Source: Paenibacillus sp. PL91 | GTDB lineage: Bacteria > Bacillota > Bacilli > Paenibacillales > Paenibacillaceae | Direction: 5' to 3' | Length of the DNA stretch: 64,000 bases | NCBI RefSeq assembly: GCF_012935325.2 | Contig: NZ_JABBYG020000007.1 | Location: forward strand, 248,001-312,000 | Shown here: positions 7,541-16,736 of the stretch, piece after piece | How the letters are laid out: each line of letters starts with the position of its first letter | Position numbering within the stretch: position 1 is the stretch's first letter | The notes under the pieces: generated by a model | Seen by the model: the letters and a program-made list of their open reading frames with translations, nothing else | Told to the model about the DNA's origin: nothing | Database searches by the model: none | Position numbers and translations under genes: made by a program

Positions 7541-9412
7541 ATGGATATGTACTCACAGGCGGCATGGTTAATTCCGCTGTTCCCGCTGGCAGCATTCCTC
7601 GTTTTGACAGCGCTCGGCCGCAGCTATCGGCGAGCGGGCGTGTTGATCGGCACAATCGGCTCGTTAGCTGCTTTCGCCCTATCCTTATTTATCATCATTG
7701 ATCGGCTGGGCGCTAATGAGGTCGATTACAACTATTCCTTCGATTGGATCGTGATCGGAGAATATACGCTCCGCATCGGGTTTGAGGTAACGAATCTGAC
7801 TGCGTTAATGCTTGTGGTCGTCACGCTGGTAAGCTTGCTTGTCAATGTTTACTCGGCCGGTTACATGAAGGGTGACGAACGAATTACTGTATTTTACGGT
7901 TATGTCGCCCTGTTCACATTTTCTATGCTAGGGCTTGTATTGTCCGATAATTTATTATCGCTTTATATTTTCTGGGAGTTGGTAGGCGTATGCTCGTTCC
8001 TTCTGATTGGCTTTTGGTTTACGCTGCCGAAGGCGCGTGCCGCAGCCAAGAAGGCATTTATCGTGACGCGGATCGGGGATGCGGGCCTGCTGCTCGCGAT
8101 TCTGCTGCTGTTCTGGTATATGCCGGATCATGCGCTTGATTTCAACACGATTCAAAGCGTATTCGACGGACAATCAGGCGCCATTACGAACGGGATTACG
8201 ACGCTAATTGCCTTGTTGATTTTCCTCGGCGCCGTCGGCAAATCGGGTCAGTTTCCGCTCCACGTCTGGCTGCCGGATGCGATGGAAGGCCCAACGCCGA
8301 TCAGTGCGCTTATCCATGCGGCTACAATGGTTGCAGCAGGCGTCTTTCTCATCGCGCGTACGTACGACATCTTTCAGGACTCGGCTGCCGCAATGGAAAC
8401 AGTCGCTTACGTGGGCGGCTTTACGGCTCTATTTGCAGCGACGATCGCACTGGTGCAGAAGGATATCAAACGAATTTTAGCTTACTCAACAGTCAGCCAG
8501 CTAGGCTATATGATGATGGCGCTTGGTCTCGGCTCCTTAACGGGCGGGATCTTTCATTTGTTCACGCACGCTTTCTTCAAAGCGCTGCTATTCCTTGGGG
8601 CAGGCAGCATCATTCATGCGGTACATACGCAAAACATCAATGAAATGGGCGGTCTAGGCTCGAAAATGCGAGTGACGGCATGGACCTTCGGCATAGGTGC
8701 TTTGGCGCTCGCGGGCATTCCGCCGCTATCGGGCTTCTGGTCCAAGGACTTGATTTTGTCGGTTGCCTGGGAGACTAATCCGCTGCTATTCATCGCTGGC
8801 TTGGCAGCAGCCTTCTGTACGGCGCTCTACATGTCGCGTTTGTTCTTTCTTGTATTTGCCGGCAAACCGAGTGCAGCATCTGCCAGCGCGCATGAAGCGC
8901 CTTTCTCCATGACGCTGCCGCTGATCGTGCTGGCTTTGCTGGCTATCGTGTCCGGCTTTGTCGAGACGCCATGGAATGGCTGGTTCGGGACGTGGATCTA
9001 TGATGGAAGCGTAGAGCCGCATGAAAGCGGCGTTGCTATTGTCGCATCGATTGCCGTTGGTTTGCTTGGCATTTATATCGGATGGCTCGTATATGGGAAG
9101 AGAAGCGTCAGCAGAGCGACTTTTCAAGAGCGAGCGCCATGGCTCTATAGGCTGCTTGAACGCAGTTATTACGTTGATGAGCTGTATGCGTTAATAGTTG
9201 TAAAGCCGCTGAAGCTGCTAGGCTCGATATTGCTCGCCTTTGACACTTATGTCATTGCCGGAATCGTTCGTCTGGCAGGCGCAGCAGCAAGCTCAGGCGG
9301 AAGAGCGGCAGCACGGCTGCAGAACGGTCAGGTGCAAACCTATGGATTAGCTGCCGTAATCGGCTTCGTCATCATCGTGCTTGCAATAGTCGGAAGGAGG
9401 TTCCTGCCATGA
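7541..9412 (+). CDS. nuoL: NADH-quinone oxidoreductase subunit L
   Basis: NuoL is the distal antiporter-like proton-pumping subunit with a long lateral helix at its C terminus. The 623-aa protein has about 16 hydrophobic segments. Conserved functional residues are visible in the FWELVGVCSFLLIGFW helix, the Lys helix around GAVGKSGQFPLHVWLPDAME, and LAYSTVSQLGYMM. The segment after residue 500 (amphipathic helix, then a last membrane segment) matches the piston-like extension. ATG 7541 is preceded by AGGAGG at 7524-7529. The stop overlaps nuoM by 4 bp. Confidence 0.96.
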   Translation: MDMYSQAAWLIPLFPLAAFLVLTALGRSYRRAGVLIGTIGSLAAFALSLFIIIDRLGANEVDYNYSFDWIVIGEYTLRIGFEVTNLTALMLVVVTLVSLLVNVYSAGYMKGDERITVFYGYVALFTFSMLGLVLSDNLLSLYIFWELVGVCSFLLIGFWFTLPKARAAAKKAFIVTRIGDAGLLLAILLLFWYMPDHALDFNTIQSVFDGQSGAITNGITTLIALLIFLGAVGKSGQFPLHVWLPDAMEGPTPISALIHAATMVAAGVFLIARTYDIFQDSAAAMETVAYVGGFTALFAATIALVQKDIKRILAYSTVSQLGYMMMALGLGSLTGGIFHLFTHAFFKALLFLGAGSIIHAVHTQNINEMGGLGSKMRVTAWTFGIGALALAGIPPLSGFWSKDLILSVAWETNPLLFIAGLAAAFCTALYMSRLFFLVFAGKPSAASASAHEAPFSMTLPLIVLALLAIVSGFVETPWNGWFGTWIYDGSVEPHESGVAIVASIAVGLLGIYIGWLVYGKRSVSRATFQERAPWLYRLLERSYYVDELYALIVVKPLKLLGSILLAFDTYVIAGIVRLAGAAASSGGRAAARLQNGQVQTYGLAAVIGFVIIVLAIVGRRFLP

Positions 9413-11040
9413 GCATCCTGAATGACCTCCCCATATTGTCGATTATTTTGTTGTCGCCTCTGCTTGGCGTGCTCGTCCTCAGCTTGCTGCCGAAGCATCG
9501 AAGCAACTGGATGAAGACGGCTGTTGTCGTAACGACGCTAGTCCCGCTTCTTCTGTCTTTTTGGCTTTATGTCGATTACGACAAGCAGCAGGGCGGAGCG
9601 GCATTCGATGAGCAGCATAGCTGGGCGATGATTCCGCTTAATAAGGAAGCGCAAACCAGCGTTTCTGAGTTTACGTTCCAATTGCAATACGCGCTTGGCA
9701 TAGATGGGCTGTCGCTTCCACTGTTGCTGCTGACGACGCTAGTTACGGCGATGGCCGCGCTGGCAGCCGTTCACGTAAAAAAACGATGGAAGTCATTTTT
9801 TATATGGTTTCTGCTGCTCGAGACCGGCATGCTTGGCGTGTTCCTTGCCCGCGATCTGTTTTTGTTTTTTGTTTTCTTCGAGATTACGCTTATTGCCATG
9901 TATTTTTTAATCGGAATATGGGGCTACTTCAATCGCGAGCGTGCCGCTAACCAATTTTTGATCTATAACGGCATTGGCTCAGCCATCATGCTGTTTGCTT
10001 TTGTTCTGCTTGTGAGTACGGCAGGCTTCCGTATTGATCAGATCGGCGATCAGGTAAACTTCATTTATAGCGGCAGCTATTCGGATATTTTCCGCAACAT
10101 GGCTGATCCCGCCGCATGGGTGAATATGACGCCCGAGCAGCTCGGTACGATCAATCCTTTCCAAATGACGGATACGATGCAGTGGGTTTTGTTTGCGATG
10201 CTGCTGGTTGCCTTCGGAATTAAGCTGCCGATTTTTCCATTCCATACGTGGATGCTGAAGGTGCATGCGGAAGCTCCGCCTTCGATCGTCATGATTCATT
10301 CCGGCATCCTGCTGAAAATGGGCGCCTACGGCTTGCTGCGGTTCGGGCTGCTGCTCTTTCCGGAGCAGGCTCGCGATTTTGCAATCCCGTTAGCGGTGCT
10401 TGGCGTAATCAATATTTTGTACGGGGCGCTGCTTGCCTTCAGGCAGCAGGAGCTTAAGCTCGTGCTCGCTTACTCCTCGATTAGCCATATGGGCATCGTA
10501 TTGCTCGGCCTTGCTGCCTTTAATGAAATCGGCTTGCAAGGGGCGGTGTTTCAGCTTGTATCGCATGGGCTTATATCCGCGCTGCTGTTTTTAATCGTTG
10601 GCAGCATTTATGAGCGAACGGGCACGACCGAGCTGGCTGAGCTAGGCGGCTTGGCGCGCTCTATGCCGTTTATAAGCGGTGTATTGCTGACTGCGGGGCT
10701 TGCATCGCTAGGGTTGCCGGGCTTATCGGGCTTTATTGGCGAGTTTCTATCGCTGCTTGGGCTGTTCGAATCGCTGCGCTGGCTGACCGCGGCCGCTGTG
10801 CTTGGCGTTATTTTGACCGCAGTCTACGTTCTTCGTGCCGTGCTTAAGATTACATTCGGCCCGCAGCCGGAAAAGTTTGGCGCACTTAAGGATGCGAGGC
10901 TGATCGAAGCGGTTCCGATGATCGTGCTGCTTGCGTTTATTGTGCTCCTTGGCTGCTATCCATCCATTCTTACGGATACGGTACAGCATAGCGTTGAAGG
11001 GCTGTTCAAACCATTACTTGCAACAAGGGCGGGGGGTTAG
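9409..11040 (+). CDS. nuoM: NADH-quinone oxidoreductase subunit M
   Basis: NuoM is the second antiporter-like proton-pumping subunit of complex I. The 543-aa product has about 14 membrane segments. It shows the FFVFFEITLIAMYFLIGIWG helix, the HTWMLKVHAEAPPSIVMIHS motif and LVLAYSSISHMGIV, all characteristic of NuoM. ATG 9409 is preceded by GGAAGGAGG at 9394-9402 and overlaps the nuoL stop (ATGA). The loop near residues 200-250 is longer and more polar than usual but still in frame. Confidence 0.96.
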   Translation: MSILNDLPILSIILLSPLLGVLVLSLLPKHRSNWMKTAVVVTTLVPLLLSFWLYVDYDKQQGGAAFDEQHSWAMIPLNKEAQTSVSEFTFQLQYALGIDGLSLPLLLLTTLVTAMAALAAVHVKKRWKSFFIWFLLLETGMLGVFLARDLFLFFVFFEITLIAMYFLIGIWGYFNRERAANQFLIYNGIGSAIMLFAFVLLVSTAGFRIDQIGDQVNFIYSGSYSDIFRNMADPAAWVNMTPEQLGTINPFQMTDTMQWVLFAMLLVAFGIKLPIFPFHTWMLKVHAEAPPSIVMIHSGILLKMGAYGLLRFGLLLFPEQARDFAIPLAVLGVINILYGALLAFRQQELKLVLAYSSISHMGIVLLGLAAFNEIGLQGAVFQLVSHGLISALLFLIVGSIYERTGTTELAELGGLARSMPFISGVLLTAGLASLGLPGLSGFIGEFLSLLGLFESLRWLTAAAVLGVILTAVYVLRAVLKITFGPQPEKFGALKDARLIEAVPMIVLLAFIVLLGCYPSILTDTVQHSVEGLFKPLLATRAGG

Positions 11041-11043
11041 ACC

Positions 11044-12603
11044 ATGTACGAAGGCGTTTCATTCATACCACTGACATGGACGGATACGTTCTACCTTGCC
11101 CCGGAATTTTCGCTTGCAGCCGCTTTTTTGCTATTGATCGTACTGGATTTGCTACTGCCTAAGCGCGTGAGCAGACTTGCGATTGGCTGGTTGTCGCTTG
11201 CAGGCATACTTGTATCGCTGCTATTCGTTGTGCTGAGGATGCTGGACATGAACGCTGGAGGAGCATCTGCTGAAGCCATCCAGCTGCTCGGCAACAGCTA
11301 TCGAATCGATGATTTCTCCAGCCTGCTGAAAATCGTGTTTTTGACGGGGACGGCGCTTATCTTGCTGCTGGCGCTCGGATCGGCGCGGGAAGAGGAAGCG
11401 ATAACGGAGAAGGCGGAATATTTCTATCTGCTGCTTCCTGCTCTTATTGGCGCAATGATGATGGCTTCCTCGGGCAATTTGGTGACGCTGTACATCGGAC
11501 TGGAGCTGCTAAGTTTAACGAGCTATGTGCTTGTGGGCATGAAGCGCAAATCGTTGTTGTCTGCAGAGGCTGCGTTCAAGTATGTGGTGACGGGCGGCAT
11601 TTCCTCCGCAATGGTACTGTTTGGGATGTCGTACATATACGGAATTACGGGCTCGGTTGATCTTGGCGCTATCGCAGAGGCTTTGCCGCGTGCTTTGAAC
11701 GACTTTAAGGCGCTTGCCTATGTAGGCTTCTTCTTCATGATAGCTGGCTTCGGCATTAAAATTGCAGCAGCGCCGTTTCACGCATGGGCACCGGATGTGT
11801 ATCAAGGGGCCCCAACTCCGGTAGCTGCCTTCCTAGCGGTTATCGCCAAGGGAGCAGCTCTTGCAGCTATTTTTAGAATCATATACAGCACCACGCTGAT
11901 CCAAGTAATGGGCGAGGGAGCCGAAGTATTCCAAGATATTTTCTTTACGCTGCTGGTGCTGGCCGCGGCAGCGATGCTTGTCGGAACGTTGACGGCGCTT
12001 AGGCAGAAGAATGCAAAGCGGCTGCTCGCCTTGTCAGGCGTGGCTAACGCCGGCTATATGCTTGTGCCGATTGGCATTTCGATAACTGTCGTCCATAGCA
12101 GCAATTTCTCGGAGTTTGTTTATTATCTAATCGCTTACTTGTTTATGACGATAGGGGCATTCGCGGTGCTTACGGTCGTAAGCAGAGCCTCCGGGCATGA
12201 GGAGCTTAAGGGCTTTGCGGGCATGTACTATCGGGCGCCTTGGACGGCTGTCGCGATGGTTATCCTCGTATTGTCGCTTGCAGGCTTGCCGGTATCGGGC
12301 GGATTTTTTGGCAAGCTGTTTATCCTGCTTGGAGCAGCAAGCGCCAAGGCGTATTGGCTGGTCGCTATAATGGTTCTCAGCAGCGTCATCTCCTATTACT
12401 TCTACTTCGGCATCATACGCCAAATGTTCATGCGGAGCGGGAATGACGAGAGCGAGATTCGCATTTCAGACGGAACGGGAATTGTGATATGGATATGCGT
12501 AGCGGCAACGATTGCGCTAGGCTTATTCCCTGGACCGCTAATGGAGTGGATCGATGCTGTGTTCTCCATCAAAGCGGATTTGATGGTTGGATACGCACGC
12601 TAG
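11044..12603 (+). CDS. nuoN: NADH-quinone oxidoreductase subunit N
   Basis: NuoN is the third antiporter-like subunit and the last gene of the nuo operon. The 519-aa protein has about 14 membrane segments. Typical features are LYIGLELLSLTSYVLVGMKR, FKYVVTGGISSAM, APFHAWAPDVYQGAPTPV and LLALSGVANAGYM. It starts at ATG 11044, three bases after the nuoM stop. A terminator-like hairpin follows at 12617, and no nuoE, nuoF or nuoG gene is found on either side. Confidence 0.96.
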   Translation: MYEGVSFIPLTWTDTFYLAPEFSLAAAFLLLIVLDLLLPKRVSRLAIGWLSLAGILVSLLFVVLRMLDMNAGGASAEAIQLLGNSYRIDDFSSLLKIVFLTGTALILLLALGSAREEEAITEKAEYFYLLLPALIGAMMMASSGNLVTLYIGLELLSLTSYVLVGMKRKSLLSAEAAFKYVVTGGISSAMVLFGMSYIYGITGSVDLGAIAEALPRALNDFKALAYVGFFFMIAGFGIKIAAAPFHAWAPDVYQGAPTPVAAFLAVIAKGAALAAIFRIIYSTTLIQVMGEGAEVFQDIFFTLLVLAAAAMLVGTLTALRQKNAKRLLALSGVANAGYMLVPIGISITVVHSSNFSEFVYYLIAYLFMTIGAFAVLTVVSRASGHEELKGFAGMYYRAPWTAVAMVILVLSLAGLPVSGGFFGKLFILLGAASAKAYWLVAIMVLSSVISYYFYFGIIRQMFMRSGNDESEIRISDGTGIVIWICVAATIALGLFPGPLMEWIDAVFSIKADLMVGYAR

Positions 12604-12616
12604 TTCATAAGCGGAG

Positions 12617-12684
12617 AAAGCAAGGTGAAGCTCTCTTGAAGACGTAAAGTTTTCGGAGGAGGGTGGTTGCCTTGCTTTTTTTTT
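12617..12684 (+). terminator. Probable terminator of the nuo operon
   Basis: AAAGCAAGG (12617-12625) pairs with CCTTGCTTT (12670-12678), and a run of nine T residues ends at 12684. The loop is long (44 nt), so the hairpin is less certain than the others in the window, but it lies just after nuoN. Confidence 0.5.
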
Positions 12685-12708
12685 ATGGGGATTGGGTGGT
12701 GTTGGAGT

Positions 12709-12736
12709 GTACATGACATGTACTTGCACGTGCACG
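12709..12736. repeat. Two adjacent palindromes
   Basis: GTACATG-A-CATGTAC (12709-12723) is a perfect 7-bp inverted repeat around one base. It is followed one base later by the perfect 10-bp palindrome TGCACGTGCA (12725-12734). Together they could be protein-binding sites. Confidence 0.7.
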
Positions 12737-12768
12737 CTGACATTGTGGCTGTAGGATGGGGAGGTGTG

Positions 12769-12903
12769 GAGTAGATGAAGGCTTGTAATGCTGTTGTAGG
12801 TAGGATAAGTGGGGGAGTAGATGAAGGTTTGTAAGGTTGTTGTAGATAGGATGAGTGGGGCTAAGTTTGTAATGCTGATATATATAGGTTGAGTTGGCGA
12901 GTA
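12769..12903. repeat. 46-bp tandem repeat, two copies plus a degenerate third
   Basis: Copy 1 (12769-12814) and copy 2 (12815-12860) both begin GAGTAGATGAAGG and end in GTGGGG, with about 40 of 46 positions equal. A shorter, diverged third unit runs from 12861 to about 12903, and a partial unit (GTAGGATGGGGAGG) lies before copy 1 near 12751. No reading frame is kept open, so this is intergenic. Confidence 0.75.
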
Positions 12904-13278
12904 AGTGAATACTAATCTCTAGCCTCTAAGAGGTACGTTGTAGAAAATACAGCAGAAAGCTGTTATCGGCTGCGCTTGTTTCAGTGATATGCCATGTGGG
13001 TAAGGAGCAGCAGGGGAGTAAAGATTCATATCCATAGTATTGGAGATGCGGAGAGCTGCTGAGTGCTTTGTTTATTCTAGTTCAAAGTAACCGGGAAATC
13101 ATCGTATTGCGTCGGGAAACCGTATTTCGTACATACGAAGCGGCAGACTTATAGGTCTTTTGTCCTTTTGTCTGCTTCAAACAAGGGAAATGATGACTCC
13201 AAAGAGAAATGATAGGGATAGTATTTTCGATTTGAAAGTGGGAACAAACTATAACCGTTCCGATACGAAAAGGCGAAT

Positions 13279-16200
13279 ATGATGATTAATCGAATAGCAT
13301 CAAGACCAGCACGAAAGTCGCAAATGGATTGCGATCATGCAATGAATGCAGGCATGTCATCTGCGATAAAAAATAATAAAGCGCGCCCGCACAAACGGGC
13401 TGCCGCGAAGGGCACGCTCGCCACGCGCATGCTCCTGCGCCGCGCGCTGCTCGCGCTCTTGCTCGCGAGCGTCACCCTCGGGGGCATAGCCCCCGCAGGG
13501 CTCGCTCCCGCCGCAGCCAGCGCGGCTGCTGACGCCGCCGGCGCAGGCGAAGAGCAGCCGCAAAGCTGGCTGCTCAAATGGCGTGACCCCGCGCTAGCGC
13601 ATATACCGCGCGGGACAGAGGTGCTGCGCCGCCAGAATGAGGCGGCGGTCATGCTCGTACGTCCGTCAGACGCTCGCGCGGACGTGCAGGAGTGGCTGCG
13701 CCGGCTGCAAGGCTTGCCGGGCGTGGAATATGTGCACCCGAATTATCGGGTGCACGCCTTGTCTTTGCCTGCCGGCGAGGCTGAAGCCGATGCGTCGGCA
13801 GCTGCTGAGCCAGCTACGAAGCCTCTGGCTTCCTCTCAAGCGGAGCCTACGCAAGAGGCAGAAGAAGCATCGCCCTCGCCGTCAGCGAAGCTTGCGGGAG
13901 CAGCGACGGCTGTTACGCTGCCAGCCAATGACCCGTTGCTGCCTAAGCAGCGTTATCTCAATCAGATCGGCGCCCAAAAAGCGTGGGAGACCATTCGCGA
14001 GCAGCAGCAGCTAACGATTGCGATCGTCGATACGGGCGTCGATTTGGACCATCCGGATTTGAAGGATAATCTCGTACCCGGTGCCAATTTGGTAAGCCCG
14101 GGCAAGCCGCCGGATGATGATAACGGTCACGGAACAAGCGTGGCTGGGGTCATTGCAGCAGCAGGGAATAATGGCATAGGAGTATCAGGCATCATCTGGA
14201 AAGCGAAAATAATGCCGATCAAGGCGCTCGATCACAGCGGCGACGGTACGGAGCAGGAGCTTGGCGATGCGATTTTGTATGCAGTTCGCAGCGGCGCCAG
14301 CATCGTCGTGCTCTCGGTAGGTTTGCATCGCTACTCCCCCTATATGCTCGATATCGTGCAGTATGCAGAAAGCAAAAACGTGCTGCTCGTTGCAGCGGCA
14401 GGAAATGACGGAGTCTCTCTGGGCCAGAAGGCGGAGGTTAAATACCCGGCAGCTTATCCGACTGTTCTCGCCGTTGGAGGCGTTAAATCCGACAATACTG
14501 TAGATGCCCGCTCCAATCGGGGCACGGAGCTTGATTTGGTCGCACCTTGGAATGTTTTTACGACCTCAATCGGCGGACTATATAAGCCGGAAGAGGGTAC
14601 GTCCATGGCTGCTCCGCAGGTTGCTGCGGCAGCCGCGCTCATTTGGGCGCGCTATAAGGACCTAAAGCCCTACCAAATCCGCACGCTGCTTCTTCAAACA
14701 GCTAAGGATATCGGAACACCCGGTGCTGACCGCACATCAGGCTATGGCGTGCTGCAAATCGATCAAGCGGTTAGCGCTGCCTTACAGCAGGATGTCTTCG
14801 AGCCTAACGATACTTTTTCGACGGCAGCTCGATTTCCGCTTAACTCGAACATATCAGCAATGCTGAAAGGGACGGCCGATCACGATTGGTATCGAATTGA
14901 TGCGCCGTATGACGGGACGTTGACCATTCGTTATGAAGGACTAGTAGCTAGCGGAAAGATCGTGCCTCCTGTTCGGCTTACCCATTACACGAATGGCGTG
15001 GCGCAGAGCGTGAGCGATACGAAGCTAGCGAGCAGATCTATTGACATTGAGGTCAAAAAAGGTCCGCAGCTTATTCAGTTGGAGCTAATCAATCAGAGTA
15101 GCGATGATGAACTGCCCTATCTGCTTACGTCGACTTTCACCATAAAGCAGGACGAATACGAAAAAAACGATAAATCCTACGAGGCATCTACGCTTCAGCC
15201 GAGGTCCCAATCGATAACGGGTAATTTTCATCAGACCGCCGATCGGGATTGGTTTGCCGTTACCTTTACGCAAAGCGGGAAGCTAAGCCTCGTGCTCAGC
15301 ACGAATACGGCGCGTATTGATCCTGGGCTTGCCTTGCAAAGAGCTGGCCAGCAGTTGCTCGTGTATGACGATGAAGGAGAAGGGGAAACGGAGCAATCAC
15401 CAGTCATAACTGTGACTCCCGGCAAATATTATATTCGTGTTCATAATGCGATCTCCTCGGAAGCTAGTCCGGCTATAGGCATCTATACGCTCAAGATGAT
15501 TTATACGCCTAAATATGACGATCCGAATGAACCAAACGATAAATCGTATGAGGCTTTCATGATTAATCCAGGTACGGAGTACCTTGGGGTGATCGGCAGC
15601 TACTCTGACGCGGATTGGTTTCAATACCGGATTTCGAAAGCAAGCATCGTCAGCATGACCGTAAACGGTTCTCCGCTCGATATCGATTTGAGCCTTCAAG
15701 TGTTTGATAAGCGCATGAAATCACTGGCATCTGGCCACACCGGAACAAGCGGGAAGCTTCATACAAAAGAGCTGCAGCTGCAGCCGGGCTTGTATTATGT
15801 GAAGCTGACGGCAGACGCACCCTTTGACAAGCAGTATTATCGGTTGAAAATAAAGTCAGAGGAGCTGGTAGCCGGATTCCGCGATATTAAAGAGCATTGG
15901 GCGCAAAATGAAATTATTACTTTAAACAAACGGGGTATCATAAATGGTACGGGCGACAAGCGTTTTGAGCCAAAACGTGCAATTACACGGGCTGAGGCGG
16001 TAGCGATGGTCGTCAAAGCTTATAAGCCGATCTCGCCTGGCACAGCGAAAGCGAAAAGTTTTAAAGATGTAAAGTCGAGTCACTGGGCAAATGGAGCTAT
16101 AGCAAGCGCGGTCAAGCAGGGCTGGATAAAAGGGTTCCCGGATGATTCCTTTAGGCCGGATCAGCCGATTACGCGTGCGGAGATGGCGTTAATAATCGGC

Positions 16201-16398
16201 TATGCCGACAGCGTTCAGCCGCGGCTGCCTACCTTCGATCCGTTCGAGGATGTCGCCAAATCGCATTGGTCGGCTCCCATGCTGTTTGCGATGAGGCTGA
16301 ATGGTCAAATTGAAGGTATGGAGTCCAATCTTTATAAGCCGAAGCAGCAGGCAAGCAGGGCTGAATTCACTGTGCTTTTGCACCGCGTCATGTCCTAA
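13279..16398 (+). CDS. Cell-wall-anchored subtilisin-like protease with three PPC and three SLH domains
   Basis: This is a 1039-aa secreted S8 serine protease. The full catalytic triad is visible: Asp251 in AIVDTGVDLDHPDL, His284 in NGHGTSVAGV and Ser442 in EGTSMAAPQVAAA. The signal sequence is a late hydrophobic stretch (about residues 50-75) behind an unusually long basic N region, so a downstream start is possible. A propeptide-like domain covers about residues 90-160. After the protease come three PPC-type beta domains (DVFEPNDTFS, DEYEKNDKSYEA, DPNEPNDKSYEA). The last 180 residues hold three SLH domains with TRAE-type motifs, which should bind pyruvylated wall polysaccharide. It probably processes surface proteins or degrades external protein. 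The first 500 bp of the gene are far more GC-rich than the rest. Confidence 0.93.
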   Translation: MMINRIASRPARKSQMDCDHAMNAGMSSAIKNNKARPHKRAAAKGTLATRMLLRRALLALLLASVTLGGIAPAGLAPAAASAAADAAGAGEEQPQSWLLKWRDPALAHIPRGTEVLRRQNEAAVMLVRPSDARADVQEWLRRLQGLPGVEYVHPNYRVHALSLPAGEAEADASAAAEPATKPLASSQAEPTQEAEEASPSPSAKLAGAATAVTLPANDPLLPKQRYLNQIGAQKAWETIREQQQLTIAIVDTGVDLDHPDLKDNLVPGANLVSPGKPPDDDNGHGTSVAGVIAAAGNNGIGVSGIIWKAKIMPIKALDHSGDGTEQELGDAILYAVRSGASIVVLSVGLHRYSPYMLDIVQYAESKNVLLVAAAGNDGVSLGQKAEVKYPAAYPTVLAVGGVKSDNTVDARSNRGTELDLVAPWNVFTTSIGGLYKPEEGTSMAAPQVAAAAALIWARYKDLKPYQIRTLLLQTAKDIGTPGADRTSGYGVLQIDQAVSAALQQDVFEPNDTFSTAARFPLNSNISAMLKGTADHDWYRIDAPYDGTLTIRYEGLVASGKIVPPVRLTHYTNGVAQSVSDTKLASRSIDIEVKKGPQLIQLELINQSSDDELPYLLTSTFTIKQDEYEKNDKSYEASTLQPRSQSITGNFHQTADRDWFAVTFTQSGKLSLVLSTNTARIDPGLALQRAGQQLLVYDDEGEGETEQSPVITVTPGKYYIRVHNAISSEASPAIGIYTLKMIYTPKYDDPNEPNDKSYEAFMINPGTEYLGVIGSYSDADWFQYRISKASIVSMTVNGSPLDIDLSLQVFDKRMKSLASGHTGTSGKLHTKELQLQPGLYYVKLTADAPFDKQYYRLKIKSEELVAGFRDIKEHWAQNEIITLNKRGIINGTGDKRFEPKRAITRAEAVAMVVKAYKPISPGTAKAKSFKDVKSSHWANGAIASAVKQGWIKGFPDDSFRPDQPITRAEMALIIGYADSVQPRLPTFDPFEDVAKSHWSAPMLFAMRLNGQIEGMESNLYKPKQQASRAEFTVLLHRVMS

Positions 16399-16469
16399 TA
16401 TTTGCATAGAACATTTTTGCTTCGAATACCGTTTGTAATGTAAATAAGCAGTGAAGCCAGGGAGGCAAC

Positions 16470-16736
16470 ATGAACGTCGACAACGAGCTCTACAATGACA
16501 TGCAAACCTATACGGGCATGACCGGTTTGTTTTCAATTGTCATTGTCATACTCAGCATTATATTTGTTTGGTTCGTGCTTCAGGAGGTAAAGTGGGAAAC
16601 TTTTTTTCGATTTCCGCGGAGTCCGAAAGCGCGTTTGTTCCAAGTCATCGTAGCCATTATTATGGGCCATTTATTAGCCAAATTTATTTTGGAATACTGG
16701 GGTTATACCGTGCTTCTCAAAAGCTTTGTCGAATAA
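16470..16736 (+). CDS. DUF1146 (YwzB-like) membrane protein
   Basis: This is an 88-aa protein with two membrane segments (about residues 18-40 and 55-80). It resembles YwzB of Bacillus subtilis (DUF1146), which also lies near the murAA gene. The function is unknown. Start ATG 16470 has a very good GGGAGG site at 16460-16465. The gene is 300 bp upstream of murA, which probably has its own promoter. Confidence 0.85.
   Translation: MNVDNELYNDMQTYTGMTGLFSIVIVILSIIFVWFVLQEVKWETFFRFPRSPKARLFQVIVAIIMGHLLAKFILEYWGYTVLLKSFVE

Larger units (their letters stand above)
12685..13278. other. Non-coding stretch with palindromes and degenerate repeats
   Basis: I see no credible gene between nuoN and the protease gene. 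The stretch holds two neighbouring perfect palindromic motifs (12709-12723 and 12725-12734) and a 46-bp tandem repeat (12769 onward). It also holds an imperfect direct repeat of about 20 bp starting with CGGGAAA (13091 and 13112), and a small inverted repeat GCAGAC/GTCTGC (13143-13148, 13170-13175). No good promoter for the following gene stands out. Confidence 0.6.

Noticed and set aside
12769..12903. 46-bp repeats as a CRISPR array
   Set aside because: The units are directly adjacent with no unique spacers, and no cas gene is near.
13335..13652. 105-codon minus-strand frame in the GC-rich start of the protease gene
   Set aside because: High-GC sequence lacks stop codons in many frames; the + strand frame leads into a proven protease.
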